The notes beneath the pieces were generated by a model. That model was not told the origin of the DNA and did not search any database. It worked only from the letters and a program-made list of their open reading frames with translations. From positions 1 to 64,000 of the forward strand of contig MFGV01000022.1 in NCBI GenBank assembly GCA_001778375.1: a stretch of DNA of 64,000 bases, read 5' to 3'. This document shows positions 33,750 to 42,878 of the stretch, one piece after another. Position numbers and translations under genes: made by a program. Numbering within the stretch: the stretch's first letter is position 1; the number at the start of each line of letters is the position of its first letter. Source of the stretch: Candidatus Firestonebacteria bacterium RIFOXYD2_FULL_39_29. GTDB lineage: Bacteria > Oederibacteriota > D2-FULL-39-29.

Positions 33750-34172
33750 TTGCTGGATCTTAAAAGTAAAAGAAGAAAAATATTTTCGGAAATTAATATT
33801 ACACCGCTTACCGACGTTGCTCTTGTACTTCTCATTATTTTTATGATTGCGGCTCCGATGATCGTCCAGTCCGGAATAAAAGTAAAATTACCGGGGGCTG
33901 TTTCTTCCGATGTTACACCGGAAAAAAATATAGTACTTACTGTCGGCGGTGACGGGAAAATATATCTGGGCAACCAGGAATTGATGCTAAAGGATTTGTA
34001 TGAGCCTCTGGCGGCGCTTCTTGCCGTAAGCAAAGCAAAAATTGTAATAATAAACGCGGATAAGAGTGTTGCGCATGGTATCGTTATTTCCGTAATGGAT
34101 GCGGCGAGACAGGCTGGAGCGGAAAAACTCTTTGAATCCACAGAACATAAAAAGCCGGAATGGAGAAAGTAA
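33750..34172 (+). CDS. exbD: ExbD/TolR family protein
   Basis: 140 residues starting at TTG after AAGGAGG. A short cytoplasmic N-terminus with INITPLTDVALVLLIIFMIA contains the essential Asp of ExbD/TolR (Asp in LTDV), which takes part in the proton path. A single membrane helix and a periplasmic domain follow (VLTVGGDGKIYLGNQELMLK, VIINADKSVAHGIVISVMDA). It pairs with the upstream ExbB homologue. Family membership is clear; whether it is more Exb-like or Tol-like cannot be decided by eye. Confidence 0.92.
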   Translation: MLDLKSKRRKIFSEINITPLTDVALVLLIIFMIAAPMIVQSGIKVKLPGAVSSDVTPEKNIVLTVGGDGKIYLGNQELMLKDLYEPLAALLAVSKAKIVIINADKSVAHGIVISVMDAARQAGAEKLFESTEHKKPEWRK

Positions 34173-34204
34173 TCATTAAAGATCTTCTTAGGGGATTTTA
34201 AAAA

Positions 34205-35512
34205 ATGGCAATGGACAAGATAGCAAAAATATCGCTGGCTTTTAGTCTTGTAGAACATATCTTCTTTTTAGGTATTGTAGGTGTTGTAGTTTCTATTCCT
34301 GCGGCAAAGGTTATTCCTCTCATTGAAATTAACCTTATGAATACCCGTGCTTTTAACGATATGCTGTCTTCTCCGCTTTCTTCCGGAAGAGGAAAGAATG
34401 CAACCCCGGAAAAAAACTCGGTTAGCCCCAACATAACAGTTCCTGATCCCGGCAAACTTTTGCCGCCTTCAGAGGTGGGCTCTACGATGGAAGGCAGCCT
34501 TACTTCGACGCTTGATATAGTCGGCTCGGGAGTTGCTGAAAATGTCAGATTTTCCGGCGGTAAAATTTCAGGGTTCACTTTCACGGGAACCGGTATTGTC
34601 ACGGCAAAACCTGACAATGTTTTTATCCAGTTTATGATAAAGTCAGGGCCCATGGTAACTTTAAGAGCTGCTGAAATAGAATCCGGGCGTAAGGTAGATT
34701 TTCTGACGTATAATTTAGGCAGGCTTTTTAAAATAAAGAAGGAAAGTTTTAAGTCTTACGGCTTTCAACCGGAAATAATACAACAGACAATGAGACAGGC
34801 TAAGACCCTGAAAAGGCGGGATGATGATGGTAATGTAATTGAGCGTGTGCAGCAAAGGTATAATATTACAAAGTATGTTGTGGTTAATGATCTTAAAAAT
34901 AAAAAATTTGAAGATATTTGTGAGATTTTAGACAAAGCAATTGATTATGGCGCGGTTGCAATAGCGAATATACCAAAAGAGGCTGCGTCAGATACCTCTT
35001 CAGGGGATAAAGATACGCAGAATAAAAAAGATAGCGGCTCCTCGTCGCAAACAAGTAAAGTCCAACCCGGTGATAATTCCGTATCGTCAGAGAAGACTTT
35101 AGGTGCCGGTGATACAAGAATGAGTGCGGTTAAAGGGGCTTCAAAACTTAAATTTAAATCGGATACTAAAAATCCATCCAATCAAATGATTAATTATCAT
35201 TTTAATGAAGTAACTCTGGGAAATCTTATCAAAGGCGCAAAAGACGAGGCATATAAAGAAGCCAAAGATAAGGTCGCAAGGATTAAAGCTGTTCTGAAAT
35301 TTAAAGAAAGTGAAATGGATATTGGTTTTGAAGAGGATATTGGTATTACTTCTGATGAAGAAGGTGCTGTTACTATCAAAGTTGATGTGACTGCGGCCCT
35401 CGAAAAACCTAAAGTAACTTTATATCAGTATAAGCCTGAAGAAAATGCTGATAAAGGGAAAAAGAATACTTTTCCTGCCGGCAAAAAAGGCGCAAGTGAT
35501 TCTGAAGAGTAA
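34205..35512 (+). CDS. TonB-like membrane anchor fused to a SIMPL (DUF541) domain
   Basis: 435 residues, third gene of the exbB-exbD operon, where tonB or tolA is expected. The N-terminus is cytoplasmic and short, then a helix containing SLVEH (Ser14, His18), the S-x3-H pattern essential in TonB for energy coupling, ending in IEINLMN like TonB. Next comes a low-complexity Ser/Pro/Gly linker (50-120). The rest resembles the periplasmic SIMPL/DUF541 domain: GTGIVTAKPDNVFIQFMI, then YNITKYVVVNDLKNKKFEDI, and an A-rich helix DEAYKEAKDKVARIKAVL. A Ser/Asp-rich insert (about 260-310) splits it. No TonB C-terminal domain is present. I infer a force-transducing protein with SIMPL as its periplasmic effector. 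Confidence 0.72.
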   Translation: MAMDKIAKISLAFSLVEHIFFLGIVGVVVSIPAAKVIPLIEINLMNTRAFNDMLSSPLSSGRGKNATPEKNSVSPNITVPDPGKLLPPSEVGSTMEGSLTSTLDIVGSGVAENVRFSGGKISGFTFTGTGIVTAKPDNVFIQFMIKSGPMVTLRAAEIESGRKVDFLTYNLGRLFKIKKESFKSYGFQPEIIQQTMRQAKTLKRRDDDGNVIERVQQRYNITKYVVVNDLKNKKFEDICEILDKAIDYGAVAIANIPKEAASDTSSGDKDTQNKKDSGSSSQTSKVQPGDNSVSSEKTLGAGDTRMSAVKGASKLKFKSDTKNPSNQMINYHFNEVTLGNLIKGAKDEAYKEAKDKVARIKAVLKFKESEMDIGFEEDIGITSDEEGAVTIKVDVTAALEKPKVTLYQYKPEENADKGKKNTFPAGKKGASDSEE

Positions 35513-35529
35513 AAACAATGGGAGAAACT

Positions 35530-36105
35530 ATGTCTATTTATGAAACTATTTTAAAAAGACGCACTATTAGAAAGTTTAAACAGGCAGCAATTCCCGATTT
35601 AGTTCTGGAAAAGCTTGTAAATGCGGGGCATGTTTCGCCTTCAGGCGGTAACATGCAGCCTCTGGAGTATATAATAGTGAGGAACCAGGAGCTTCTCGAA
35701 GCTGTTTTTAAACATTTGAAATGGGCGGCGTATATAGTTCCGGAGGGAGTCCCGAAAGAAAATGAAAAACCGGCAGCCTATATTATTATAATTGCAAATA
35801 AAAATACCGGCTCCACCAGTACTTCATATGATTTAGGAGCTGCGGCAATGTCAATTCTTCTGACTGCCTGGGAAGACGGTCTGGGCGGCTGCTGGATCAA
35901 AGCATTTGATAAGTCCGGTCTTAAAAAGCTTCTTGGAGTTTCTGATATTTTTGAAGTGGATTCGGTTATTGCGCTCGGGTATAGAGATGAGGCGCCTGTA
36001 AGGGAAGAAAGTGATACGGAGATAAAGTACTGGAAAGACCCAAAAGGTGTTATGCATGTTCCAAAAAAACGCGTGCGGACCGTAACACATTGGGAACAAT
36101 TTTGA
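35530..36105 (+). CDS. Nitroreductase-family FMN oxidoreductase
   Basis: About 191 residues. The family N-terminus YETILKRRTIRKFKQAAIP and the FMN-binding pattern HVSPSGGNMQPLEYIIV, AAMSILLTAWEDGLGGCWI and VIALGYRDE are clear. These homodimers use NAD(P)H to reduce nitro groups, quinones or other acceptors; the physiological substrate is unknown. The start at 35530 is preferred over 35518 because GGGAG lies just before it. It begins 17 nt after the SIMPL gene and overlaps the next gene by one base, so it is likely in the same transcript. Confidence 0.85.
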   Translation: MSIYETILKRRTIRKFKQAAIPDLVLEKLVNAGHVSPSGGNMQPLEYIIVRNQELLEAVFKHLKWAAYIVPEGVPKENEKPAAYIIIIANKNTGSTSTSYDLGAAAMSILLTAWEDGLGGCWIKAFDKSGLKKLLGVSDIFEVDSVIALGYRDEAPVREESDTEIKYWKDPKGVMHVPKKRVRTVTHWEQF

Positions 36106-37367
36106 TGAGAAAGAAAATAGCTATTCTCGGCGGAGGCCTTGCGGGTCTCTCCGCCGCTTTTCATTTAAAGAAGCTCAAAAAAGATTTTATTATTTTTGAA
36201 AAAGAAGAAAAAACAGGGGGTCTTTCCGCTTCATTTATCGTAAATAAATTCTCCTTCGATTATACCGGTCATTTTTTGCATTTTAAGAGTAATTACGGTA
36301 AAGCACTTGTTTCCCGCCTGTTGAAAAAGAATTTAAAGCTCCATTACAGAAAAGCGGTCGTGTATATTTCCGGGGAATATGTGCCGTATCCTTTTCAGGT
36401 GAATTATTTTAAATTAAAGAATAAATCAATAGCCGCTGAATGCGAAAAAGGCCTTTTAAAAATAAAATCTTTAAAGAAAAAGAAGCACTTTAAAACATTC
36501 AAGGAATGGATTCTTGGCACAACAGGGGAAGGCATTGCCAAACATTTTATGCTGCCTTATAATGAAAAACTCTATAAATCAGGTCTGAATAAGCTTCTCC
36601 CGTCAGGCCCGATAACCTATATCCCGGATATAAAGGAAAAGAAAAAGGTATATGGTTACAATAAGGAGTTTTATTATCCGAAAGAAGGAGGAATTGAGGC
36701 ACTTTCAAAAGCTATTAGCGGGGAGGTGTTCACCCGGATATTATTTAACTCCAAGGTAACAGGACTGGACGGGGAAACCGTAAATTTCAACGGCCATAGG
36801 GGTGTTTCTATGTTTGATTCGGTAATTTCGACAATTCCTTTACCGGAACTTATTCCGATTATTAAAAATGTGCCGGAGAATGTTTTAAGGGCGGCTAAAA
36901 AGCTTAAATATGTTTCTGTTTTTGCTTTAAACCTTGGAATAGGAAGGCAGTCCGTTAATAAAAATCACTGGATATATTTTGCTGATCCGAAAATAAGTTT
37001 TTACAGGGTCGGTTTTTATTCTAATGTTTCAAAAAAACTTTGTCCTCCTTACACCTCTTCACTTTACGCGGAAGTTTCAATAAAACAGGGCGAAGAGTTT
37101 GACGGGAAGAAGCTTGCCGAAAGAATTAAAAAAGACCTTATTAAAACAGGGATACTTTCGAAACATGACAGTATTATCGCGGAACAACCGCTTTTCATTA
37201 AATACGCTTATGTGGTTTTTGATCTTAACTATTATAAAAATATGGCAATAATAAATAGATATTTAAAAAAGAAGAAAATAGCTTCTATCGGCCGGTACGG
37301 ATCCTGGAATTATTCAGCGATGGAAGATGCTCTTCTGGACGGTAAGACCGCAGCGGGTATGGTATGA
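36105..37367 (+). CDS. FAD-dependent oxidoreductase (amine oxidase / UDP-galactopyranose mutase-like)
   Basis: About 420 residues from an ATG that overlaps the upstream stop. The dinucleotide-binding N-terminus AILGGGLAGLSAAFHLKK has GxGxxG-type spacing and is followed by the acidic end of strand 2 (FIIFEKEEKTGGL). A YPFQVNYF segment and a C-terminal IGRYGSWNYSAMEDALLDGK box are like those of proteins next to surface-sugar genes, where flavoenzymes act as mutases or desaturases. Its overlap with a glycosyltransferase gene fits that context. The exact reaction is not certain. Confidence 0.8.
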   Translation: MRKKIAILGGGLAGLSAAFHLKKLKKDFIIFEKEEKTGGLSASFIVNKFSFDYTGHFLHFKSNYGKALVSRLLKKNLKLHYRKAVVYISGEYVPYPFQVNYFKLKNKSIAAECEKGLLKIKSLKKKKHFKTFKEWILGTTGEGIAKHFMLPYNEKLYKSGLNKLLPSGPITYIPDIKEKKKVYGYNKEFYYPKEGGIEALSKAISGEVFTRILFNSKVTGLDGETVNFNGHRGVSMFDSVISTIPLPELIPIIKNVPENVLRAAKKLKYVSVFALNLGIGRQSVNKNHWIYFADPKISFYRVGFYSNVSKKLCPPYTSSLYAEVSIKQGEEFDGKKLAERIKKDLIKTGILSKHDSIIAEQPLFIKYAYVVFDLNYYKNMAIINRYLKKKKIASIGRYGSWNYSAMEDALLDGKTAAGMV

Positions 37368-38503
37368 AAAAGAACGTATTGCATATAATAACAAAACTGG
37401 AGTTGGGTGGAGCCCAGCAGAATACATTATACTCCGTAAAAACACACAACCGGGAGAAGTTTAATGTATTTCTTATTGCCGGAACAGAAGGTGTCCTTGT
37501 TGATGATGCAAAAAAAATAGAAAATCTTAAAAAATATTTTCTTCCGGAGTTAAAACATGAGCTCTCGCTTTACTATGATCTTAAGTGTCTTTTTATCTTG
37601 AAAAAAATATTCAAGGAAGAGAAGATAGATATAGTTCACACACACAGCTCGAAGGCCGGTATCCTCGGGCGGTTTGCCGCGAAGCTTGCGGGTGTTTCCG
37701 TCATAATCCATACCGTACACGGTTTTTCCTTTAATGATTTCCAAAGTTTCCTGAAGCGCTCTTTGTATGTGTTTCTTGAAAGATTTGCCGCAAAAGTGAC
37801 GGACAAGATGATAGTGGTAACAAAAGTCGATATAGAAAAAGGACTTAAAGCAAGGGTCGGAAAAAGCTCTCAATACACTGTAATAAGAAGCGGTTTTGAC
37901 CTTTCCGAGTTCACAACTCCGAGGGATCTTTCTTCTATCAGGAAGGAGTTTAACATCGGGAAGGATACTAAAACCGTCGGTATGGTTGCCTGCCTGAAGC
38001 CCCAGAAAAATCCGGCGGATTTTGTAAGGATTGCCGCTCTCCTCAAGGAAAAACATCCGGGTGCAAAATACTTTATTGTCGGTGACGGGGAGAAGCGCGC
38101 CGAGGTGGAAAAACTTATAGCGGAAAATAATTTAAAAAATGATATAATTTTAACCGGCTGGCGGAAAGATGTGGCGGAGTTTATTCAATTGTTTAATGTG
38201 GTAGTGCTTACTTCCCTCTGGGAAGGACTTCCCCGCGTATTGCCGCAAGCGATGTGCGCCAAAAAACCTATAGTTGCAACTGCTGTTGACGGCTCCAAAG
38301 AAGCCGTCGTTGACGGAGTTAACGGATATCTGGTTACACCGAAAGATTATAAAACAGCCGCTGAAAAAATAAGCGTTCTTCTTCTCGATGAAAAGTTGAG
38401 AAAGAAACTCGGAGAAAACGGATATAGCAGGGTCGGAGAATGGGACCAGGACAGAATGATAGATGCCATAGAATCCCTATACGAGAGGGCAGAGGGCGGA
38501 TGA
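37364..38503 (+). CDS. Glycosyltransferase family 4
   Basis: 379 residues, GT-B fold, cytoplasmic face of the membrane. The N-terminal domain begins VLHIITKLELGGAQQNTL, typical of GT4. The C-terminal nucleotide-sugar domain has GMVACLKPQKNPADFVRIAA, FIVGDGEKRAEVEKLI and LTSLWEGLPRVLPQAMCA, the latter being the E-x7-E region (here WEGLPRVLPQAM). It retains anomeric configuration and probably adds a sugar to a lipid-linked or surface glycan. It overlaps the flavoenzyme gene by 4 nt (ATGA). The sugar is not predictable. Confidence 0.88.
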   Translation: MKKNVLHIITKLELGGAQQNTLYSVKTHNREKFNVFLIAGTEGVLVDDAKKIENLKKYFLPELKHELSLYYDLKCLFILKKIFKEEKIDIVHTHSSKAGILGRFAAKLAGVSVIIHTVHGFSFNDFQSFLKRSLYVFLERFAAKVTDKMIVVTKVDIEKGLKARVGKSSQYTVIRSGFDLSEFTTPRDLSSIRKEFNIGKDTKTVGMVACLKPQKNPADFVRIAALLKEKHPGAKYFIVGDGEKRAEVEKLIAENNLKNDIILTGWRKDVAEFIQLFNVVVLTSLWEGLPRVLPQAMCAKKPIVATAVDGSKEAVVDGVNGYLVTPKDYKTAAEKISVLLLDEKLRKKLGENGYSRVGEWDQDRMIDAIESLYERAEGG

Positions 38504-38570
38504 TTAGAGGGTTAGATGTTTGGATGATTGGCAAGAATAGACATTAGGCGACGAAAGAATAGAGGAGCAA

Positions 38571-38783
38571 ATGTTTTACAAATATTTAGCCATAATTGTA
38601 GGTGCTGCTTCCGCTGCTACCGGGTTTTATTTTATCGATAAAGCGCGTGGTTACTTCATCGAGTCTTTTGTTGATTATTTTCTTTATTTTATGCACAGCT
38701 TTGCAAGTATATTTATTTTTGTTGTCGGGATTGTTACTGCGTTAATAACTTTAAGCGAAACGCTGGAAAAGAAAAAAAGATAA
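38571..38783 (+). CDS. Small hypothetical membrane protein
   Basis: 70 residues with two hydrophobic helices (about 3-20 and 33-57) and a basic C-terminus (LEKKKR). It has GAGG before the ATG. No family recognised. It follows the glycosyltransferase by 67 nt and may be in the same transcript. Confidence 0.55.
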   Translation: MFYKYLAIIVGAASAATGFYFIDKARGYFIESFVDYFLYFMHSFASIFIFVVGIVTALITLSETLEKKKR

Positions 38784-38808
38784 TAAGTACTGTTTTTCTT
38801 TTACTGCA

Positions 38809-38850
38809 TAGGAAAGTATACCCTTAGGGCACAAGTAAAATACTTTCCTA
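38809..38850. repeat. Hairpin TAGGAAAGTAT / ATACTTTCCTA
   Basis: A perfect 11-bp inverted repeat encloses a CCTTAGGG palindrome. It lies between the small membrane protein and the peptidase gene. It could terminate or insulate transcription. The rest to 38995 has no gene. Confidence 0.5.
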
Positions 38851-38995
38851 TCTCGGCTTGATTTGCTTCACAAATCAGAGCAGCTGGGACTGCGAAAATT
38901 GCCTGATAATAGTGATAAAAGTCATCGATGAAGGCGATTTTCTTGGCCGGCTTTTACCTTGTAAACGTCATAAACCCAAGGACAAAAGGACTTTT

Positions 38996-40069
38996 ATGCA
39001 ACGGATAGATAAACTCAGAGAAGTTCTGTTACGAAAAAGACTGGATGGTTTATTAGTAACGAGTCCTGTTAATAATAATTATCTTAGTTCTTTTACGGGC
39101 TCTACGGCTGCTATTCTTCTTACGCAAAAGAATGCGCTTTTTGTTACAGATTCCAGATATACCGAACAGGCCAAGAAAGAATTAAGCGGCGGCTTTGAAC
39201 TAAAAGAAATAAAATCCTCAAAAGAGTATTATCAGTCTTTCCTCGAATTAGTAAAAAAAGACGGAATAAAAACTCTTGGTGTTGAAGCAAAACAAATGAC
39301 CATTTCGCAATATGAAGTATTAAAAAAGTACCTATCCAAGGTGAAAATCTCTTTTGAGCCCTCATTAATAGAGAGCTTGAGAGAAACGAAAGATGATGAG
39401 GAGATTAATAAGATCAGAAAGGCTGTGGAGATTGCCGAAACGGCGTTCAAACGTACCCTTAAAAAGCTAAAACCGGATATTTTGGAGATTGAACTTGCTG
39501 CTGAACTGGAATATAACATGAGACTTGAAGGTTCGGAAAGACAGGCTTTTTCTACTATAATAGCTTCAGGAGAAAGAGGTGCTATGCCTCACGGACTGGC
39601 TTCGAGAAAGAGAATAAATAAAGGTGAACTGATAGTCATGGATTTTGGGGCTGTTTACAAGGGATATTGTTCTGACTTGACAAGAACAGTCGGATTGGGT
39701 ATAATAAACGGACAAAAAAGAAAGCACTATAAAGTGGTTTATGAAGCCCAGCAAAAGGCGGTTTCTACTATCAAAAGTGGAGTAAACCTGTCCGTTCCGG
39801 ACAAAAAAGCGAGAAATTACCTGAAAAATAACGGAATGGATAAGTATTTTACCCACGGGTTAGGCCATGGAATAGGGCTTAATGTTCATGAAAACCCGTC
39901 AATTGGGAGTAGAATAAAAGGTATTTTTAAGGCGGGTATGGTGGTAACTGTTGAACCCGGTGTTTATTACAGCGGAGAATACGGCATACGTATTGAAAAT
40001 GATGTAATTGTAAATGAAAAGGGCTGTGAAATCCTTGGAGCTGATCAACGAAGGTTAGTGGTCCTGTAG
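38996..40069 (+). CDS. M24B Xaa-Pro aminopeptidase-like peptidase
   Basis: About 357 residues starting at MQRIDKLREVL; the longer open frame upstream is not family-like. The creatinase/prolidase N-domain (LLVTSPVNNNYLSSFTGS) precedes the pita-bread catalytic domain, with metal ligands in MDFGAVYKGYCSDLTRT (two Asp), HGLGHGIGL (His), VTVEPGVY (Glu) and RIENDVIV (Glu). It cleaves Xaa-Pro dipeptides or the N-terminal residue before Pro in the cytoplasm. It lies directly upstream of efp, a frequent arrangement in bacteria, possibly linked to polyproline metabolism. Confidence 0.92.
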   Translation: MQRIDKLREVLLRKRLDGLLVTSPVNNNYLSSFTGSTAAILLTQKNALFVTDSRYTEQAKKELSGGFELKEIKSSKEYYQSFLELVKKDGIKTLGVEAKQMTISQYEVLKKYLSKVKISFEPSLIESLRETKDDEEINKIRKAVEIAETAFKRTLKKLKPDILEIELAAELEYNMRLEGSERQAFSTIIASGERGAMPHGLASRKRINKGELIVMDFGAVYKGYCSDLTRTVGLGIINGQKRKHYKVVYEAQQKAVSTIKSGVNLSVPDKKARNYLKNNGMDKYFTHGLGHGIGLNVHENPSIGSRIKGIFKAGMVVTVEPGVYYSGEYGIRIENDVIVNEKGCEILGADQRRLVVL

Positions 40070-40093
40070 TATATTTCAGGGGGTAAAATTATA

Positions 40094-40657
40094 ATGATAG
40101 ATTCTAGTGATTTAAAGAGGGGCGTACTCCTGGATCTGGACGGGGTTATATTTGAAGTTGTTGACTATTCCAGGCACAAACCGGGTAAAGGTGCCACTAA
40201 CATAAAGACCAGAATCAGAAATGTTAAACTGGATACTACAATAGAAAAAACATTTGATGCCAGCATGAAGCTTAAACTTGCGGATGTTGAGCAGAAAGAT
40301 ATGCAGTTCCTCTATAAAGACGGAGGAAATTATGTTTTTATGGATACTGAGAGTTTTGAACAGCAGTTTTTTACTCCTGCTGCTCTCGGTAGTTCGGTAA
40401 AATTTCTTAAAGAGAATATGGTGATTTACGCTTTGTTGCATAAAGGTGAACCTATAGGTGTGCAGCTTCCTAATGCGGTAGACCTTAAAATAGTTGAGAC
40501 CGTTCCGGGGATTAAAGGTGATACGGTTACCGGAGGTTCAAAGCCTGCTACACTTGAAACCGGCGCGGTTGTTCAGGTGCCTCTTTTTGTTTTAGAGGGG
40601 GAAACTGTAAAAATAGATACGAGGACCGGGGAATACCTGGAAAGAGTACAAAAATAA
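40094..40657 (+). CDS. efp: Elongation factor P
   Basis: 187 residues. EF-P binds between the P and E sites and rescues ribosomes stalled at polyproline. The three KOW/OB domains are all present, and the domain I loop HKPGKGATN contains the conserved Lys that is modified in many bacteria. The C-terminal signature region reads GAVVQVPLFVLEGETVKIDTRTGEY. GGGGG lies before the ATG at 40094. It is 24 nt after the M24 peptidase. No EpmA/EpmB or rhamnosyltransferase (EarP) gene is nearby, so the modification type is unknown. Confidence 0.95.
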   Translation: MIDSSDLKRGVLLDLDGVIFEVVDYSRHKPGKGATNIKTRIRNVKLDTTIEKTFDASMKLKLADVEQKDMQFLYKDGGNYVFMDTESFEQQFFTPAALGSSVKFLKENMVIYALLHKGEPIGVQLPNAVDLKIVETVPGIKGDTVTGGSKPATLETGAVVQVPLFVLEGETVKIDTRTGEYLERVQK

Positions 40658-40776
40658 TTTTAATGAACAAGGTTTTTCTGTTTATCAGTACCATTAATTT
40701 CAGGTTCATGGCCTTGCCCCCGAAGGAATTGAATGGTGCAGGGTCTGTAGAATCTATTTAGGAAAACGGAGGGAAA

Positions 40777-41256
40777 ATGAATACAAAAGAGATTAAAGAG
40801 CTTATTGATTTACTAAAGGGGAGCGATGTCTCCGAAATAGAAATTGAAAGAGAAGGAATAAAAATTAAGATCAAAAAAGGTGCTTCCGGTGCGGTTGTTA
40901 CTCCGGTTATGACAGCACCACAGTCGATTGTCCATATGCCTGCAGTTCAGCAAGCCGCTATTCCTGCACCTTCTGCTCCTGCTGCAGCGTCAGTACCTGC
41001 TTCCGCAAAATCGCTTGGAAGCACTATTAATTCCCCAATGGTCGGGACCTTTTACAAAGCACCTTCTCCTGAATCTGTTCCTTTTATCAAAGAAGGCGAT
41101 ATTATAAAGGAAGGTCAGACTGTTTGCATTATTGAAGCGATGAAGCTTATGAATGAGCTAAAGTCTGAAACAAAAGGCAGGATAACTAAAATACTGGTGG
41201 AAAATGGTCAGGCCGTGGAATTTGGACAGCCATTATTCGTTGTTGAACCAGCCTAA
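40777..41256 (+). CDS. accB: Biotin carboxyl carrier protein of acetyl-CoA carboxylase
   Basis: 159 residues. The C-terminal biotinyl domain holds EAMKLMNE, where Lys123 is the biotinylated residue, and the thumb-like PMVGTFYKAPSPES. An Ala/Pro-rich linker (45-80) joins it to the N-terminal helix DLLKGSDVSEIEIEREG. It carries the carboxyl group from AccC to the carboxyltransferase in fatty acid synthesis. It lies in the standard efp-accB-accC order. GGAGGG precedes the ATG. No gene is seen in the 119 nt before it. Confidence 0.95.
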   Translation: MNTKEIKELIDLLKGSDVSEIEIEREGIKIKIKKGASGAVVTPVMTAPQSIVHMPAVQQAAIPAPSAPAAASVPASAKSLGSTINSPMVGTFYKAPSPESVPFIKEGDIIKEGQTVCIIEAMKLMNELKSETKGRITKILVENGQAVEFGQPLFVVEPA

Positions 41257-41261
41257 GATTA

Positions 41262-41366
41262 CTTCCCCTTCTAAATAAGGGGAAGGTACGGATGGGGATC
41301 ATAAAAGCTTTTATAAATAAAAATAATATCCCCACCTTAATCCTCCCCTTATCTCGAAAGGGAGGA
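41262..41366. repeat. Inverted repeat inserted between accB and accC
   Basis: TTCCCCTT/AAGGGGAA and CCTCCCCTT/AAAGGGAGG hairpins at the two ends, plus an outer pairing GGATGGGGAT/ATATCCCCACC, form a long imperfect palindrome. It fills a gap where accB and accC are normally close, so it may be an insertion that the operon tolerates. Its stems could tune accC expression. Confidence 0.6.
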
Positions 41367-41394
41367 GAATATAATGTAAGGAGTACAAAATATA

Positions 41395-42738
41395 ATGTTT
41401 AAGAAAATATTAATAGCAAATAGAGGCGAAATAGCCCTTCGAATTATCAGAACCTGTAAAGAGATGGGTATTCGCACTGTAGCAGTGTATTCTAAAGCGG
41501 ATGAGAGTTCGCTATATGTAAAACAGGCTGATGAAAGTGTTTGTATTGGTCCGGCTCAGTCCAGTAAAAGTTACCTTAGCATTCCCAATCTTATATCGGC
41601 AGCAGAAATAACGGATGCGGAAGCCATACATCCCGGTTATGGTTTTTTGGCTGAGAATGCGCATTTTGCGGAGATTTGCAGAGACTGCTCTATAAAGTTT
41701 ATAGGCCCGTCTCCTGAGGCCATAAAAAAACTTGGCGATAAAGTGTACGCAAAAGATACAATGAGAAAAGCAGGAGTTGCCGTAGTTCCCGGTAGTGAAG
41801 GTGTGGTTGTAAATGATCAGGAAGCCTTAAAGATTGCAAAAAAAATAGGATATCCGGTTATAGTAAAAGCCAGTGCAGGCGGCGGCGGAAGAGGCATGCG
41901 GGTAGCCCATAATGATGTTTCATTGGTTAACGGGTTTCTTACTGCGCGTGCGGAAGCCGAATCAGCTTTCGGCAATCCGGCAGTATATATAGAGAAATAT
42001 ATAGAGGAACCAAGGCATGTGGAGTTTCAATTCTTAGGGGATGAATATGGAGATGTTGCTCATCTCGGAGAAAGAGATTGCACAGTTCAAAGAAAGCATC
42101 AAAAACTTATAGAAGAGGCTCCTTCTCCTGCTATGAATCCGAAATTAAGGGAAGAAATGGGAAGAGCTGTGATTAAAGGGGCCAAAGCAGTAAATTACTC
42201 AAATGCCGGTACCATGGAATTTCTTCTGGATAAATACAATAAATATTATTTCATGGAAGTTAATACCAGAATACAGGTGGAGCATGGTGTTACCGAAACA
42301 GTGATGGGGGTAGATCTAATTAAAGAACAGATTAAGATTGCATTTGGAGAAAGGTTATCTTTGCCAAAAAAAGAATTACATTTCAGGGGTCATGCTATTG
42401 AATGCCGGATAAATGCTGAAGATTCCGAGAAGGGGTTTTTGCCGTCTCCGGGAAAAGTTACACAGTTTATAGTTCCGGGAGGTATAGGAATCAGATTGGA
42501 TACCCAGGTATATGCCGGTTACAGTATTCCGCCTTTTTATGATTCCATGATAGCAAAACTCATTTCCCATGGTAATAATAGGACGGAAGCGATAGACAGA
42601 ATGGCGAGAGCCCTTGATGAATTTGTAATAGAAGGAATAAAAACTACAATTCCGTTTCATAAGAAAGTAATGATGAACTCTTCTTTCAGGAGAGGCGAGT
42701 TTAATACGAGTTTTGTCGAAACCTTTCTGGGAAAGTAA
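41395..42738 (+). CDS. accC: Biotin carboxylase subunit of acetyl-CoA carboxylase
   Basis: 447 residues, the normal length. ATP-grasp enzyme that carboxylates biotin on AccB using bicarbonate. The N-terminal [17 protein letters not shown], the Gly-rich ATP loop [31 protein letters not shown] and [14 protein letters not shown] (metal ligands and active-site Arg) are all intact. TGGTGNAL-like lid and C-terminal domain follow to ETFLGK. The ATG at 41395 is preceded by GTAAGGAG. Downstream lies a broken asp23-like gene, the order known from accB-accC-yqhY loci. Confidence 0.97.
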   Translation: MFKKILIANRGEIALRIIRTCKEMGIRTVAVYSKADESSLYVKQADESVCIGPAQSSKSYLSIPNLISAAEITDAEAIHPGYGFLAENAHFAEICRDCSIKFIGPSPEAIKKLGDKVYAKDTMRKAGVAVVPGSEGVVVNDQEALKIAKKIGYPVIVKASAGGGGRGMRVAHNDVSLVNGFLTARAEAESAFGNPAVYIEKYIEEPRHVEFQFLGDEYGDVAHLGERDCTVQRKHQKLIEEAPSPAMNPKLREEMGRAVIKGAKAVNYSNAGTMEFLLDKYNKYYFMEVNTRIQVEHGVTETVMGVDLIKEQIKIAFGERLSLPKKELHFRGHAIECRINAEDSEKGFLPSPGKVTQFIVPGGIGIRLDTQVYAGYSIPPFYDSMIAKLISHGNNRTEAIDRMARALDEFVIEGIKTTIPFHKKVMMNSSFRRGEFNTSFVETFLGK

Positions 42739-42754
42739 AACTCCACACCCTTAC

Positions 42755-42873
42755 GAGGCTGTGCCAAAAGTCTGAAATATTTTACAGATACCAAAACATA
42801 TTGTAGTTGCTCGATTTATAGAGCTTACCAATTGCGCCTGATTAATCAGGCAACTACCTTTTGGCACAGCCTC
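42755..42873. mobile_element. 119-bp MITE with perfect 16-bp terminal inverted repeats and TTAC duplication
   Basis: GAGGCTGTGCCAAAAG at 42755-42770 is the exact inverted copy of 42858-42873. The element is flanked on both sides by TTAC (42751-42754 and 42874-42877), a 4-bp target-site duplication. It carries no ORF. It contains a complete GTAGTTGC double-hairpin unit (42803-42857). Removing it and one TTAC restores a CCAC...CCAGTGG unit like that at 28856-28898. Confidence 0.85.
42803..42857. repeat. GTAGTTGC double-hairpin element, copy 2 (inside the MITE)
   Basis: GTAGTTGC and its inverse CAACTAC enclose CTCGATTTATAGAG and GCCTGATTAATCAGGC. Same plan as 24246-24302. Confidence 0.75.
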
Positions 42874-42878
42874 TTACG

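Noticed and set aside
41262-41366. accC riboswitch or attenuator
   Set aside because: The structure is a mosaic of long inverted repeats, without an anti-terminator pairing or T-run before accC. More simply an inserted repeat.
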